The translations under genes and the position numbers were made by a program. Shown one piece after another: positions 37,348-46,200 of a stretch of DNA of 57,104 nt; positions within the stretch are counted from its first letter, which is position 1; each line of letters starts with the position of its first letter. The notes under the pieces are model-generated. The model saw only the letters and a list, made by a program, of their open reading frames with translations. It did no database searches and had not been told where the DNA came from. The stretch is from assembly GCA_030538085.1 (NCBI GenBank), contig JAUNUR010000015.1, forward strand, positions 1 to 57,104, read 5' to 3'. This stretch comes from Pseudomonadota bacterium (lineage in GTDB: Bacteria; Pseudomonadota; Gammaproteobacteria; Burkholderiales; Burkholderiaceae_C).

Positions 37348-38274
37348 TTAGTTGGCCAATTGGTCGACAGCAATCTGTTTCCTCCTTTGAAAATCACTCC
37401 AGGCACGAAGCCCAAACGCGAGCAAGGTGCCAAGCACAAAACCCAGCAATGCGCCGCCAATGGCGATCATGGATTTCTTGGGGCTTGTCGGGCGGTCCGA
37501 AGTGGCCACAGGTTCCACAAGAGCGGTGGGCCGAGTTGAAGGAGGGAGCAAGGAGTTCTGCAGTTCGAGCAGGCGCTGCCGCAGGCTGGCGTTGGTGCCT
37601 GCCTCGCTCATGCGGGCGAGTTCCAGATAGGTTTGCGGGCTGGCATTATTGAGCGGGTGGGTAGCTGCAGCAACGGCTTCGAAGCGTTTTTCCATTTCCA
37701 CGACAGTCGCCTTGGTTTGCTCGATGTCTTTCTGGAACTGCAGAATTCTTTCATTCATCAACGGCTGCTGGCGTTCCTGTAGCAGCTTCACCATGGTGTT
37801 GATAGTCGCGCTCCCGAATCCCTGGCTCTCGGTTTGGAGCGTGATGCTGATATAGCTGGCATCCTTCACTTGGGTGACCGCACCTCTACTGCCGATTTGG
37901 CTTAGCAAACGTTCGCGCTCTCCATCGGTTAGCACGCCTTCTCCATTCAGCCGCTCAATCACTTCATTGCGGAACGCCAGCGTCTGCATGCGGGCAATCG
38001 TTTCCGAGACGGACTCGATGAGCGTGCCCGTGACCTGCCCGATGCGGACAACGCCATTTGACTCGTACTTGGGAGGAACCAGGAACCCGGCAGCCAGCCC
38101 TAGCAGACCGCCCAACAGGAGCCCGCCTACCCACCAGCGCCAGCGCTCGAGAAACTGACTCAGAAGCTCCAGAAGGTTGATCTCATCCGTGTTGTTCAGT
38201 GGAGCTTGAGTCGGTGACAGGATATAGGCAACAGGCTGGGGTACGGGGCTAGTGTGATCTTTTGGCTGGATCAT
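37348..38274 (-). CDS. wzz: Chain-length determinant protein Wzz
   Basis: Inner-membrane polysaccharide co-polymerase that sets O-antigen length. The 308 residues have a cytoplasmic Pro-rich start, TM1 at WWVGGLLLGGLLGLAAGFLV (about 47-66), a periplasmic coiled-coil region and TM2 at MIAIGGALLGFVLGTLLAFG near residue 278, preceded by PTSPKKS as in Wzz proteins. There is no kinase domain, so it is not Wzc. It faces the rest of the cluster on the opposite strand and is divergent from argB. Confidence 0.9.
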   Translation of the reverse strand: MIQPKDHTSPVPQPVAYILSPTQAPLNNTDEINLLELLSQFLERWRWWVGGLLLGGLLGLAAGFLVPPKYESNGVVRIGQVTGTLIESVSETIARMQTLAFRNEVIERLNGEGVLTDGERERLLSQIGSRGAVTQVKDASYISITLQTESQGFGSATINTMVKLLQERQQPLMNERILQFQKDIEQTKATVVEMEKRFEAVAAATHPLNNASPQTYLELARMSEAGTNASLRQRLLELQNSLLPPSTRPTALVEPVATSDRPTSPKKSMIAIGGALLGFVLGTLLAFGLRAWSDFQRRKQIAVDQLAN

Positions 38275-38362
38275 GCGGCAAAGAGCTCAGTTGGTGTTCT
38301 AAGATTGATCGATTTTCGCATGCCATCAGTTTTTCAAGGGCCTACTACCGTGCCATTGTGAC

Positions 38363-38374
38363 TGAAACGTTTCA
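38363..38374. promoter_or_regulatory. 12-bp perfect palindrome upstream of argB
   Basis: TGAAACGTTTCA, 23 bp before the argB ATG. It resembles the GAAAC/GTTTC half-sites of TetR-family fatty-acid regulators such as PsrA, but no such target is nearby. Low confidence as an operator. Confidence 0.3.
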
Positions 38375-38397
38375 AACCACGACGAGGAATGCCGGCG

Positions 38398-39288
38398 ATG
38401 ACCGATCTTCTTTCCCTTGCCCCCCGCGACAAAGCCCAAATCCTGGCTCAGGCCTTGCCCTACATCCGTCAGTTCCACGGCAAGACCATGGTCATAAAGT
38501 ACGGCGGCAACGCCATGACCGACCCAGCGCTGCAGGCGGCGTTTGCGGAAGACGTGGTGCTGCTGAAGCTGGTGGGCATCAACCCGGTGGTGGTGCATGG
38601 CGGCGGGCCGCAGATCGAGACCGCGCTCAAGCGTCTGGGCAAGGAAGGCAAGTTCATCCAGGGCATGCGTGTGACCGACGCCGAGACCATGGAAGTGGTC
38701 GAGTGGGTGCTGGGTGGCGAGGTGCAGCAAGACATCGTCGGCCTGATCAATCAGGCCGGTGGCAAGGCGGTGGGCCTGACGGGGCGTGACGGCGGGATGA
38801 TTCGAGCCCACAAGCTCAAGATGGTCGACACCAAGGACCCAGGCATCGAGCACGATGTCGGTCAGGTGGGTGACATTGACCAGATCGATCCGGCGGTGGT
38901 GAAGGCGCTGCAGGACGATCAGTTCATTCCGGTGGTCAGCCCCATCGGTTTCGGGGCTCAGAACGAGAGCTACAACATCAACGCCGATGTGGTGGCCGCC
39001 AAGCTGGCGACGGTGCTGCAGGCCGAGAAGCTGCTGATGCTGACCAACATCCCCGGCGTGCTCGACAAGGCCGGAGCCCTGCTGGCGGAGTTGACGCCAC
39101 GCCGCATCGACGAACTGGTGCAGGACGGTACCATCTCCGGCGGCATGCTGCCGAAGATCAGCGGTGCGCTCGATGCGGCCAAGAGCGGCGTGAACGCGGT
39201 GCATATCATTGATGGGCGCGTGCCGCACGCGTTGCTGCTGGAGGTGCTGGGTGACGAGCCTTTTGGCACCATGATCCGCTCGCAATAA
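38398..39288 (+). CDS. argB: Acetylglutamate kinase
   Basis: Second step of arginine synthesis, phosphorylating N-acetylglutamate. The 296-residue protein shows VIKYGGNAM (ATP-binding Lys), [31 protein letters not shown], and the C-terminal [19 protein letters not shown]. The start at 38398 has GAGGA at 9 nt; an ATG 9 bp earlier is possible. It is followed by slmA, a pairing I associate with Burkholderiales. Confidence 0.96.
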   Translation: MTDLLSLAPRDKAQILAQALPYIRQFHGKTMVIKYGGNAMTDPALQAAFAEDVVLLKLVGINPVVVHGGGPQIETALKRLGKEGKFIQGMRVTDAETMEVVEWVLGGEVQQDIVGLINQAGGKAVGLTGRDGGMIRAHKLKMVDTKDPGIEHDVGQVGDIDQIDPAVVKALQDDQFIPVVSPIGFGAQNESYNINADVVAAKLATVLQAEKLLMLTNIPGVLDKAGALLAELTPRRIDELVQDGTISGGMLPKISGALDAAKSGVNAVHIIDGRVPHALLLEVLGDEPFGTMIRSQ

Positions 39289-39375
39289 CGCGCTTGGCCG
39301 CCCCACCGGCGCGAGTGCTTACTTGTGCCGCGGGCAGCGCGTGGCTTTTGAGTGGATCCAAAAGAAGCGCCCGGC

Positions 39376-39416
39376 CACATGAGGAATCATGTGCGAGAAT
39401 CATTTGGAAACAAATG
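39376..39416 (+). promoter_or_regulatory. Two tandem hairpins in the slmA leader
   Basis: CACATGA-GGAA-TCATGTG (39376-39393) and CATTTG-GAAA-CAAATG (39401-39416), both with 4-nt purine loops, end 9 nt before the slmA ATG. No Shine-Dalgarno sequence is present. They could be operator half-sites or RNA structures affecting translation. Confidence 0.45.
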
Positions 39417-39425
39417 TATCCAGCC

Positions 39426-40064
39426 ATGACCGACGTTGTTCCAGCCTCCGCCGCTTCCGTTTCCGATTCTTCCGCGCCAAGCACCGGGCGCAAGCGCCCC
39501 AAGCCCGGCGAGCGGCGGGTGCAGATTCTGCAAGCGCTGGCGCACATGCTGGAGCAGCCTGGTGCCGAGCGCGTGACCACCGCCGCCCTGGCGGCCCGGC
39601 TGGACGTGAGCGAGGCGGCGTTGTATCGCCACTTCGCCAGCAAGGCCCAGATGTTCGAGGGCTTGATCGACTTCATCGAGTCCAGCGTGTTCGGGCTGAT
39701 CAACCAGATCAACGAGCGTGAGGCGGATGGCCGTGCGCGTGCCGCGCGCATCGCCGCCATGGTGCTGCAGTTCGGCGAGAAAAACCCCGGGATGACCCGC
39801 GTGATGGTGGGCGACGCGCTGGTGTTCGAACACGAGCGGTTGCAGCAGCGCATGAACCAGTTGTTCGACAAGCTGGAGGCGGCGTTGCGGCAGTGCCTTC
39901 GCGACGCTGGCGATGCCGATGCGTTGGCGCCGGATGCCTCCGCGCAGCTCACTGCATCGGTGCTGACGGCATTTGTCGTTGGTAGGTTGCAGCGGTTCGC
40001 GCGCTCCGGTTTTCGACGCATGCCGTCGGAGCAGCTTGATGCCTGCATGGCCAAGATGCTGTGA
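39426..40064 (+). CDS. slmA: Nucleoid occlusion factor SlmA (TetR family)
   Basis: DNA-activated inhibitor of FtsZ assembly over the nucleoid. The 212-residue protein has a variable N-terminus, then KPGERRVQILQALAHMLEQPG and the helix-turn-helix VTTAALAARLDVSEAALYRH with FASKAQMFEGLIDFIE. The effector domain includes GMTRVMVGDALVFEHERLQQ, typical of SlmA. An in-frame ATG at 39414 is possible. It is unusual in having two small hairpins directly upstream instead of a Shine-Dalgarno sequence. Confidence 0.9.
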   Translation: MTDVVPASAASVSDSSAPSTGRKRPKPGERRVQILQALAHMLEQPGAERVTTAALAARLDVSEAALYRHFASKAQMFEGLIDFIESSVFGLINQINEREADGRARAARIAAMVLQFGEKNPGMTRVMVGDALVFEHERLQQRMNQLFDKLEAALRQCLRDAGDADALAPDASAQLTASVLTAFVVGRLQRFARSGFRRMPSEQLDACMAKML

Positions 40065-40234
40065 AACGGCTGGTTTTTGGCGCTTGCTTGCAAGTGCGGT
40101 CAAGAGCAAGAGGCAGCCCGCGCAATGTCCGTTGAAGCGGCAGCCGTGCATTCATCGGCTGGCCCTAAGGGTAATCCCTGGCGCCCCCCCTTTGAATCAA
40201 GGCTTGGCGGATACGACCAATTTCAGGCAAAATA

Positions 40235-40246
40235 GAACGCTCGTTC
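40235..40246. promoter_or_regulatory. Candidate TetR operator upstream of the beta-oxidation regulator
   Basis: GAACG, CT, CGTTC: 5-bp inverted half-sites 14 bp before the GTG of the TetR gene. Location and symmetry suit autoregulation by that protein. Confidence 0.4.
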
Positions 40247-40260
40247 GTTTTCCGTAAGCC

Positions 40261-40899
40261 GTGCCTCAGTCCGCCTCTCTCCAATCCTCGTCGCCTGCCA
40301 AGGTTCGTGCCCTGCCCAAGGGGCAGCAGACCAAGGCCGCCATTGTCGATACGGCATTGCGCATGGCGGCGCAGGTAGGGCTGGAGGGCCTGTCCATCGG
40401 CGCCCTGGCCGAGGCCATGGAGATGAGCAAGTCCGGTGTGTTTGCCCATTTCGGCTCACGCGACGAACTGCAGATTTCCGTGGTTCGTGAGTACTACACC
40501 CGCTTCGAGCAGGAGGTATTCCAGCCAGCCATGGCACAGGCTCGCGGCCTGCCCCGGCTGCGTTCGTTGTTCGATCACTGGATGCGCTATACCAGCGCCG
40601 AACTCGATTCCGGCTGTATTTTCATCAGCGGTGCCGTCGAGTTCGACGACCGGCCCGGCCCGGTGCGCGATGCCCTGATCGCCGCGGTCAGCGCTTGGTT
40701 GGTGGCCATGGAGCGGGCCGTCGCGCAGGCCCGGGCCGAGGGGCATCTGGCGGACGATACTGACGAGCGCCAGGTCACGTTCGAGATTCATGGTCTCATC
40801 CTGGCGCTGCATTACGACGCACGTTTCTTACTGGGGTCCGGTGCCATGGAGCGGGCCGTGCGTGGTTTCGACAATATTCTGGCGCGTCACGGCGCCTGA
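40261..40899 (+). CDS. TetR-family regulator heading the beta-oxidation array
   Basis: Transcriptional repressor of 212 residues starting with GTG. The N-terminal domain contains KAAIVDTALRMAAQVGLEGL and the recognition helix region MEMSKSGVFAHFGSRDELQI; the C-terminal half (TetR_C type) includes GCIFISGAVEFDDRPGPVRD. It lies 40 bp upstream of an acyl-CoA dehydrogenase gene in the same direction, so it probably controls the fatty-acid genes downstream, as TetR-type fatty-acid regulators do in beta-proteobacteria. The effector is presumably an acyl-CoA. Confidence 0.88.
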   Translation: MPQSASLQSSSPAKVRALPKGQQTKAAIVDTALRMAAQVGLEGLSIGALAEAMEMSKSGVFAHFGSRDELQISVVREYYTRFEQEVFQPAMAQARGLPRLRSLFDHWMRYTSAELDSGCIFISGAVEFDDRPGPVRDALIAAVSAWLVAMERAVAQARAEGHLADDTDERQVTFEIHGLILALHYDARFLLGSGAMERAVRGFDNILARHGA

Positions 40900-40939
40900 T
40901 TTTCTTCAACCTTCCTTTCTTACTTGGAGCGATTTCGCC

Positions 40940-42736
40940 ATGCCCAGCTACAACCCTCCTTTGCGTGACATGCAGTTCATCCTGCATGAGGTTCTCGATG
41001 TCGTCAGCGAATTCAAGGCGCTGCCCAAACACGCCGACATCGACGCCGACACGCTGAACGCCGTGCTGGAAGAAGGCGGCAAGTTCGCCTCCGAGGTGGT
41101 GCAGCCGCTCAACCTGAGCGGCGACGCCGAGGGTTGCACGCTGGACAAGGCCACGCACGAGGTGACCACGCCCAAGGGCTTCAAGGAGGCCTACGCACAG
41201 TTCATCGAAGGCGGTTGGGCCGCGCTGTCGTGCGACCCCGACTACGGCGGCCAAGGCCTGCCGCTGGTGGTCAACCAGTGCTTCTACGAAATGCTGAACA
41301 GCGCCAACCAGGCCTGGACGATGTATCCCGGCCTGTCGCACGGCGCCTACGAGGCCCTGCACGCGCACGGCACCGACGAGCAGAAGAAGACCTTCCTGCC
41401 CAAGCTGACCAGCGGCGAGTGGACCGGCACCATGTGCCTGACCGAGCCGCACTGCGGCACCGACCTGGGCCTGCTGCGCACCAAGGCCGAGCCCGTGGGC
41501 GATGGCACCTACAAAATCACCGGCAACAAGATTTTCATCAGCGCCGGCGAGCACGACATGGCGCCCAACATCATTCACCTGGTGCTGGCCCGCCTGCCCG
41601 ATGCGCCCAAGGGCAGCAAGGGCATCAGCCTGTTCCTGGTGCCCAAGTACCACGTCAAGGCCGATGGCTCGCTGGGTGATCGCAACCCCATCTTCTGCAC
41701 CGGCCTGGAGCACAAGATGGGTATCCACGCCAACGCCACCGCGCAGCTCAGCCTGGACGGCGCCATTGGCACCCTGGTGGGCGAGCCCAACAAGGGCCTG
41801 CAAGCCATGTTCGTGATGATGAACACCGCCCGCCTGGGCGTGGGCAACCAGTCGCTGGGCCTGACCGAGGTGGCCTACCAGAACGCGCTGATCTATGCCA
41901 AGGAGCGTCAGCAGATGCGCAGCCTGTCGGGCACCAAGGCCAAGGACCAGCCAGCCGACCCGATCATCGTGCACCCCGATGTGCGCAAGATGCTGCTCAC
42001 CGCCAAGGCCTACGCCGAGGGTGGCCGCGCCATGGCGATGTACGGTGCCATGATGGCCGAGAAGGCCTTCTATCACCCCGACGAGAAAGTGCGCAAGGAG
42101 TCGGAGGAAATCCTGGCCCTGCTGACGCCCATCGTCAAGGCCTTCCTCACCGATAACGGCTTTGCCGCCACCAACCACTGCATGCAGGTGTTCGGCGGCC
42201 ACGGCTACATCCATGAGACGGGCGCCGAGCAGTTCGTGCGCGACGCGCGCATCAACATGATCTACGAAGGCACCAACACCGTGCAGTCGCTCGACCTGCT
42301 GGGCCGCAAGATATTGGGCAACCAGGGCGCCACGCTGAAGAAATTCGGCAAGCAGATCGAGGCGCTGATCGCCGAGGAAGGCGTGAACGAGAAGATGGCC
42401 GAGTTCATCAACCCGCTGGCCTATCTGGCGGACCAGATGACCAAATTCACCACCGAAATCGGTTTCAAGGGCTTCGTCAACGCCGACGAAGTCGGTGGCG
42501 CCAGCGTCGACTACCTGCGCGTGGCCGGCCATCTGGTGTTCGGCTACTTCTTCGCTCGCATGGCCAGCGTGGCGCTGAAAAAACAGGCCGAGGGCAACAC
42601 CGATCCGTTCTATACCGCCAAGCTGCAGACCGCGCGCTTCTACTTCGCGCGCCTGTTCCCCGAAACCGCTTCGCTCATGCGCACCGCGCGCTCGGGCGTT
42701 GCCAACCTGCTGGACACCGAGGAGGCCCTGGCATGA
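40940..42736 (+). CDS. Acyl-CoA dehydrogenase, long form with C-terminal extra domain
   Basis: FAD enzyme for the first step of beta-oxidation. The 598-residue protein is longer than classic ~380-residue dehydrogenases: an N-terminal helical domain (MPSYNPPLRDMQFILHEVLD, the start typical of this group), the FAD-binding MCLTEPHCGTDLGLLRTKA, the C-terminal QVFGGHGYIHETGAEQFVRD, and an additional domain after residue 480. This architecture is shared with DmdC-like and PA0506-like dehydrogenases. GGAG precedes the ATG. Its 3' end overlaps the DUF2147 gene by 4 bp. Confidence 0.94.
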   Translation: MPSYNPPLRDMQFILHEVLDVVSEFKALPKHADIDADTLNAVLEEGGKFASEVVQPLNLSGDAEGCTLDKATHEVTTPKGFKEAYAQFIEGGWAALSCDPDYGGQGLPLVVNQCFYEMLNSANQAWTMYPGLSHGAYEALHAHGTDEQKKTFLPKLTSGEWTGTMCLTEPHCGTDLGLLRTKAEPVGDGTYKITGNKIFISAGEHDMAPNIIHLVLARLPDAPKGSKGISLFLVPKYHVKADGSLGDRNPIFCTGLEHKMGIHANATAQLSLDGAIGTLVGEPNKGLQAMFVMMNTARLGVGNQSLGLTEVAYQNALIYAKERQQMRSLSGTKAKDQPADPIIVHPDVRKMLLTAKAYAEGGRAMAMYGAMMAEKAFYHPDEKVRKESEEILALLTPIVKAFLTDNGFAATNHCMQVFGGHGYIHETGAEQFVRDARINMIYEGTNTVQSLDLLGRKILGNQGATLKKFGKQIEALIAEEGVNEKMAEFINPLAYLADQMTKFTTEIGFKGFVNADEVGGASVDYLRVAGHLVFGYFFARMASVALKKQAEGNTDPFYTAKLQTARFYFARLFPETASLMRTARSGVANLLDTEEALA

Positions 42737-43203
42737 ACAGCTTGAAGAAAAAGCCGTCTTTCATCCGCGCTCCCCGGGCGCTGGCGGTCGTGGGTTTCGT
42801 GGCGTTCTGCGGCGTGGCGCAAGCCCAGATGACCCCCGTGGGCACCTGGCGCAGCACGGACGACCAGACCAAGGAAGTCAAGGCGCAGATCGTCATCACC
42901 GACAACGCGGGCGTGCTGACGGGCCGCATCGAGAAAATCCTGAAAAAGGACGCCACCGCGGGTGCCGTGTGCGAGAAGTGCTCCGACGACCGCAAGGACA
43001 AGCCCATCGAGGGCATGGAAATCATCCGCGGCGCCAAGAAGGCCGAGGGCAAGGACGTGTGGGAAGGTGGCCGCATTCTCGACCCCGAGAAAGGCAGTGA
43101 CTACACCTTGCGCCTGACCCCTGTCGATGGCGGCAAGAAACTTGAGGTGCGTGGCTCCATCGGCCCGTTTGGCCGCACGCAGACCTGGACCCGCGTCCAG
43201 TGA
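42733..43203 (+). CDS. Secreted DUF2147 protein
   Basis: Small exported protein of unknown function. The 156 residues have an N-terminal signal peptide (basic start, ALAVVGFVAFCGVAQAQ) and the DUF2147 pattern: PVGTWRSTDDQTKEVKAQIV, a CEKC cysteine pair in GAVCEKCSDDRKDKP, then YTLRLTPVDGGKKLEVRGSI. The start overlaps the dehydrogenase stop (ATGA), so the two are translationally coupled although one is cytoplasmic and the other periplasmic. It may be a sensor or chaperone of lipid stress; no function is established. Confidence 0.9.
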   Translation: MNSLKKKPSFIRAPRALAVVGFVAFCGVAQAQMTPVGTWRSTDDQTKEVKAQIVITDNAGVLTGRIEKILKKDATAGAVCEKCSDDRKDKPIEGMEIIRGAKKAEGKDVWEGGRILDPEKGSDYTLRLTPVDGGKKLEVRGSIGPFGRTQTWTRVQ

Positions 43204-43214
43204 AGGAATCAACC

Positions 43215-45653
43215 ATGTCCCGATTCAACGTAAAAAAAGTCGCCGTGCTCGGCGCCGGCGTGATGGGCGCGCAGATCGCCGCCCATCTCGTCAATGTGAA
43301 AGTGCCCGTCATCCTGTTCGACCTGGCCGCCAAGCCGGGCGAAGACGGCAAGCCGGTCGACAAGAACGCCATCGCGCGCCGCGCCATCGACAACCTGAAA
43401 AAGCTCAAGCCCGCGCCGCTGGGCGTGGCCGAGGACGCCGAGTTGATCGAGGTCGCCAACTACGACGACGATCTGAAGAAGCTCAAAGGCTGCGATCTCA
43501 TCATCGAGGCCATCGCCGAGCGCATGGACTGGAAGAGCGACCTCTACGCCAAGATCGCCCCGCACGTGGCCAAGCACGCCCTGCTGGCGTCCAACACCTC
43601 GGGCCTGTCGATCACCAAGTTGAGCGAGGCCCTGCCCGAGCAGCTGCGCCCGCGCTTTTGCGGCATCCACTTCTTCAACCCGCCGCGCTACATGTATCTG
43701 GTGGAGCTGATCGCCACGCCGGCCACGCAGCCCGAGGTGATGGATCAGTTGGAGTCCTTCGTCACCACCGCGCTTGGCAAGGGCGTGGTGCGCGCCAAGG
43801 ACACGCCCAACTTCATCGCCAACCGCATCGGCATCGCCGGCATGCTGGCGACGATGAAGGAAGTCGACCGGTTCGGCCTGACCTTCGACGTGGTCGATGA
43901 CCTCACCGGCAAGCGCCTGGGCCGCGCCTCAAGTGGCACCTTCCGCACCGCCGACGTGGTGGGCCTGGACACCATGGCACACGTCATCAAGACGCTGCAG
44001 GACAACCTGAGCGGCGACGCTGCCGCGGGGGCCGCGAAGTTCGATCCGTTCTACGACAGCTTCGGCACGCCGCCCGTGCTGGCCAAGCTGCTGGAGCAGA
44101 AGAACCTGGGCCAGAAGACTGGCGCCGGCTTTTACAAAAAGCAAGGCCGCGACATTCTGCGCTTCGACCTGGAGCAGGACGAATACGTGCCCAGCGGCCA
44201 GAAGGCCGACGAAGTCTATGGCCGCATGCTGAAAAAGCCCGCTGGCGAACGCCTGAAGCTGCTGAAAAACAGCGAAGGCCCGCAAGGCCAGTTCCTCTGG
44301 GCCATTCTGCGCAACAGCTTCCACTATGCCGCCGTGCATCTGGCCAGCATCGCCGACACCGCGCGCGACGTCGACCAGGCCATGCGCTGGGGCTTCGCCA
44401 TGAAGCAGGGCCCCTTCGAGCTGTGGCAGGAAGCCGGCTGGCTTGAGGTGGCGAAGATGATCCAGGAGGACATCGACGCCGGCAAGGCGCTCAGCAAGGC
44501 GCCGCTGCCCGAGTGGGTGTTCAAGGGCCCGGTGGCCGACGCCGGTGGCGTGCACACTGAAAAAGGCTCGTGGAACCCCACCACCGGCCAGTTCGAGCCG
44601 CGCCGCAAGCTGCCGGTGTACCAGCGCCAACTGTTCCCCGAACTGCTGCTGGGCGAAGGCGGGCCGCGCCCCGCCGATGCGGGCAAGACGCTGCTGGAAA
44701 ACGACGCCATCCGCGTCTGGACACTGGACGATGAAGTGGTCATCGCCACGCTCAAGACCAAGATGCGCGCCATCAGCCCCGACGCGGGCGAGGGCCTGAT
44801 GGAGGCCGTCAACATCGCCGAGAAGGACTACCAGGGTCTGGTGATCTGGCCGGGCGACGACCCCTTCAGCGTCGGCGCCGACCTGCAGGCCATGCTACCC
44901 GGCTATGTGGCCGGTGGCGTGGGCCTGGTCGATTCCATGGAAAAAGAGCTGCAGGATCTGATGCTGCGCCTGCGCTACGCCAACGTGCCCACCGTGGCCG
45001 CCATCCGTGGCATGGCGCTGGGCGGTGGCTGCGAAATGGCGGTGCACTGCGCCAAGCGCGTCGCCATCATGGAAAGCTACATCGGCCTGGTCGAGGTCGG
45101 CGTGGGCCTGGTGCCCGGCGCCGGTGGCCTGACCTACATCGCCCGCCGCGCGGCCGAGAACGCCAAAACCAGCATGAACCCGACGCTGCTGCCCTTCCTG
45201 ACCGAAGGCTTCACCGCCGCGGCCATGGCCAAGGTCGGCATGAGCGCCATCGACTCGCGCAAGCTGGGCTACCTGCTGTGGAGCGACACCATTGTCCCCA
45301 ACAAGGACGAACTGCTGTACGTCGCCATCCAGGAAGCCAAGGCCATGTACCAGGCCGGCTACCGTCCGCCGCTCAAGCGCCAGTTCCCGGTGGCGGGGCG
45401 CGACGGCAAGGCCACCATCCAGGGCCAGCTCATCAACATGCGCGACGGCGGCTTCATCAGCCAGCACGACTTCCACGTCTCCAGCCTGATCGCCCACGTG
45501 TTGACCGGCGGCGACGTCGATGCCGGCACGCTGGTCGACGAGGAATACCTGATGACGCTGGAACGTCAGGCATTCACCTCGCTGCTGGGCCACCCCAAGA
45601 CGCACGAGCGCATCATGGGCATGCTCAACACCGGCAAGCCGGTGCGCAACTGA
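43215..45653 (+). CDS. fadN: 3-hydroxyacyl-CoA dehydrogenase / enoyl-CoA hydratase, FadN type
   Basis: Bifunctional beta-oxidation enzyme. In 812 residues the dehydrogenase comes first (VAVLGAGVMGAQIAAHL at the N-terminus; IHFFNPPRYMYLVELI; KDTPNFIANRIG) and the crotonase-fold hydratase last (about 510-700, with GMALGGGCEMAVHC and GVGLVPGAGG). This order is opposite to FadB/FadJ and matches FadN of Bacillus subtilis. The ATG at 43215 has GAAGGA upstream; a GTG at 43200 is less likely. Partner thiolase is the gene after next. Confidence 0.94.
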   Translation: MSRFNVKKVAVLGAGVMGAQIAAHLVNVKVPVILFDLAAKPGEDGKPVDKNAIARRAIDNLKKLKPAPLGVAEDAELIEVANYDDDLKKLKGCDLIIEAIAERMDWKSDLYAKIAPHVAKHALLASNTSGLSITKLSEALPEQLRPRFCGIHFFNPPRYMYLVELIATPATQPEVMDQLESFVTTALGKGVVRAKDTPNFIANRIGIAGMLATMKEVDRFGLTFDVVDDLTGKRLGRASSGTFRTADVVGLDTMAHVIKTLQDNLSGDAAAGAAKFDPFYDSFGTPPVLAKLLEQKNLGQKTGAGFYKKQGRDILRFDLEQDEYVPSGQKADEVYGRMLKKPAGERLKLLKNSEGPQGQFLWAILRNSFHYAAVHLASIADTARDVDQAMRWGFAMKQGPFELWQEAGWLEVAKMIQEDIDAGKALSKAPLPEWVFKGPVADAGGVHTEKGSWNPTTGQFEPRRKLPVYQRQLFPELLLGEGGPRPADAGKTLLENDAIRVWTLDDEVVIATLKTKMRAISPDAGEGLMEAVNIAEKDYQGLVIWPGDDPFSVGADLQAMLPGYVAGGVGLVDSMEKELQDLMLRLRYANVPTVAAIRGMALGGGCEMAVHCAKRVAIMESYIGLVEVGVGLVPGAGGLTYIARRAAENAKTSMNPTLLPFLTEGFTAAAMAKVGMSAIDSRKLGYLLWSDTIVPNKDELLYVAIQEAKAMYQAGYRPPLKRQFPVAGRDGKATIQGQLINMRDGGFISQHDFHVSSLIAHVLTGGDVDAGTLVDEEYLMTLERQAFTSLLGHPKTHERIMGMLNTGKPVRN

Positions 45654-45675
45654 GACCGACCCGTTGGAGCCGATG

Positions 45676-46161
45676 ATGAAAAAATCCCTTTTGTCCTTGT
45701 CCGTTCTGGTGCTGATGCTGTCGGCCTGCGAGCAGCGCAGCGAGCCGCCGGCCCCCGCGCCGGCACCCACCGCCGCGCCAGCGCCCGAGGCCGACTCCAC
45801 GCCGGCTCCGGCCAGCGAGGCCGCCGCCGCGCCCGACGGCGCCGACAGTGGCCCGTTGACCCGCTTCACGGCATTCGGCTTCTCGCCCGCGTGGCAGGCC
45901 AACGTCGATGGCGAAGAGCTGGAGTTCGACGTGCCCGAAACCACCGGCGTCGACCAACCGCTGCGCCGCATCGCGGTCGAGCGCTCGGCTTACGCCAAAG
46001 GCGTCACCTTCGAGGGCAAGGACGGCGACGTGGCCGTCAGCCTGGACATCCGCTCGGGGCCTTGCGACAAGGCCACCGAAGACGACAAGCCGCGCGAATT
46101 CTTCGCCACGCTCACCTACGGCAACTCCACTTACAAGGGTTGTGCCGACGCCCCGCGCTGA
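45676..46161 (+). CDS. Lipoprotein with COG3650-like C-terminal domain
   Basis: Predicted outer- or inner-membrane lipoprotein of 161 residues. MKKSLLSLSVLVLMLSAC is the lipoprotein signal, followed by a long Ala/Pro/Glu linker and a C-terminal domain (about 65-160) with FGFSPAWQANVDGEELEFDV, RSGPCDK and TYKGCADAPR. The spacing of the two Cys and the FSPAW / GxxYKGC ends resembles the COG3650 family, in which TEPFW and CSDGMSD motifs occur; the match is partial. The start at 45676 is set by GGAG at 7 nt. It sits between the two core beta-oxidation enzymes. Confidence 0.8.
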   Translation: MKKSLLSLSVLVLMLSACEQRSEPPAPAPAPTAAPAPEADSTPAPASEAAAAPDGADSGPLTRFTAFGFSPAWQANVDGEELEFDVPETTGVDQPLRRIAVERSAYAKGVTFEGKDGDVAVSLDIRSGPCDKATEDDKPREFFATLTYGNSTYKGCADAPR

Positions 46162-46200
46162 CAGCGCGAGACCCCTGGCACGAACCCGCGAAAGCATTCC

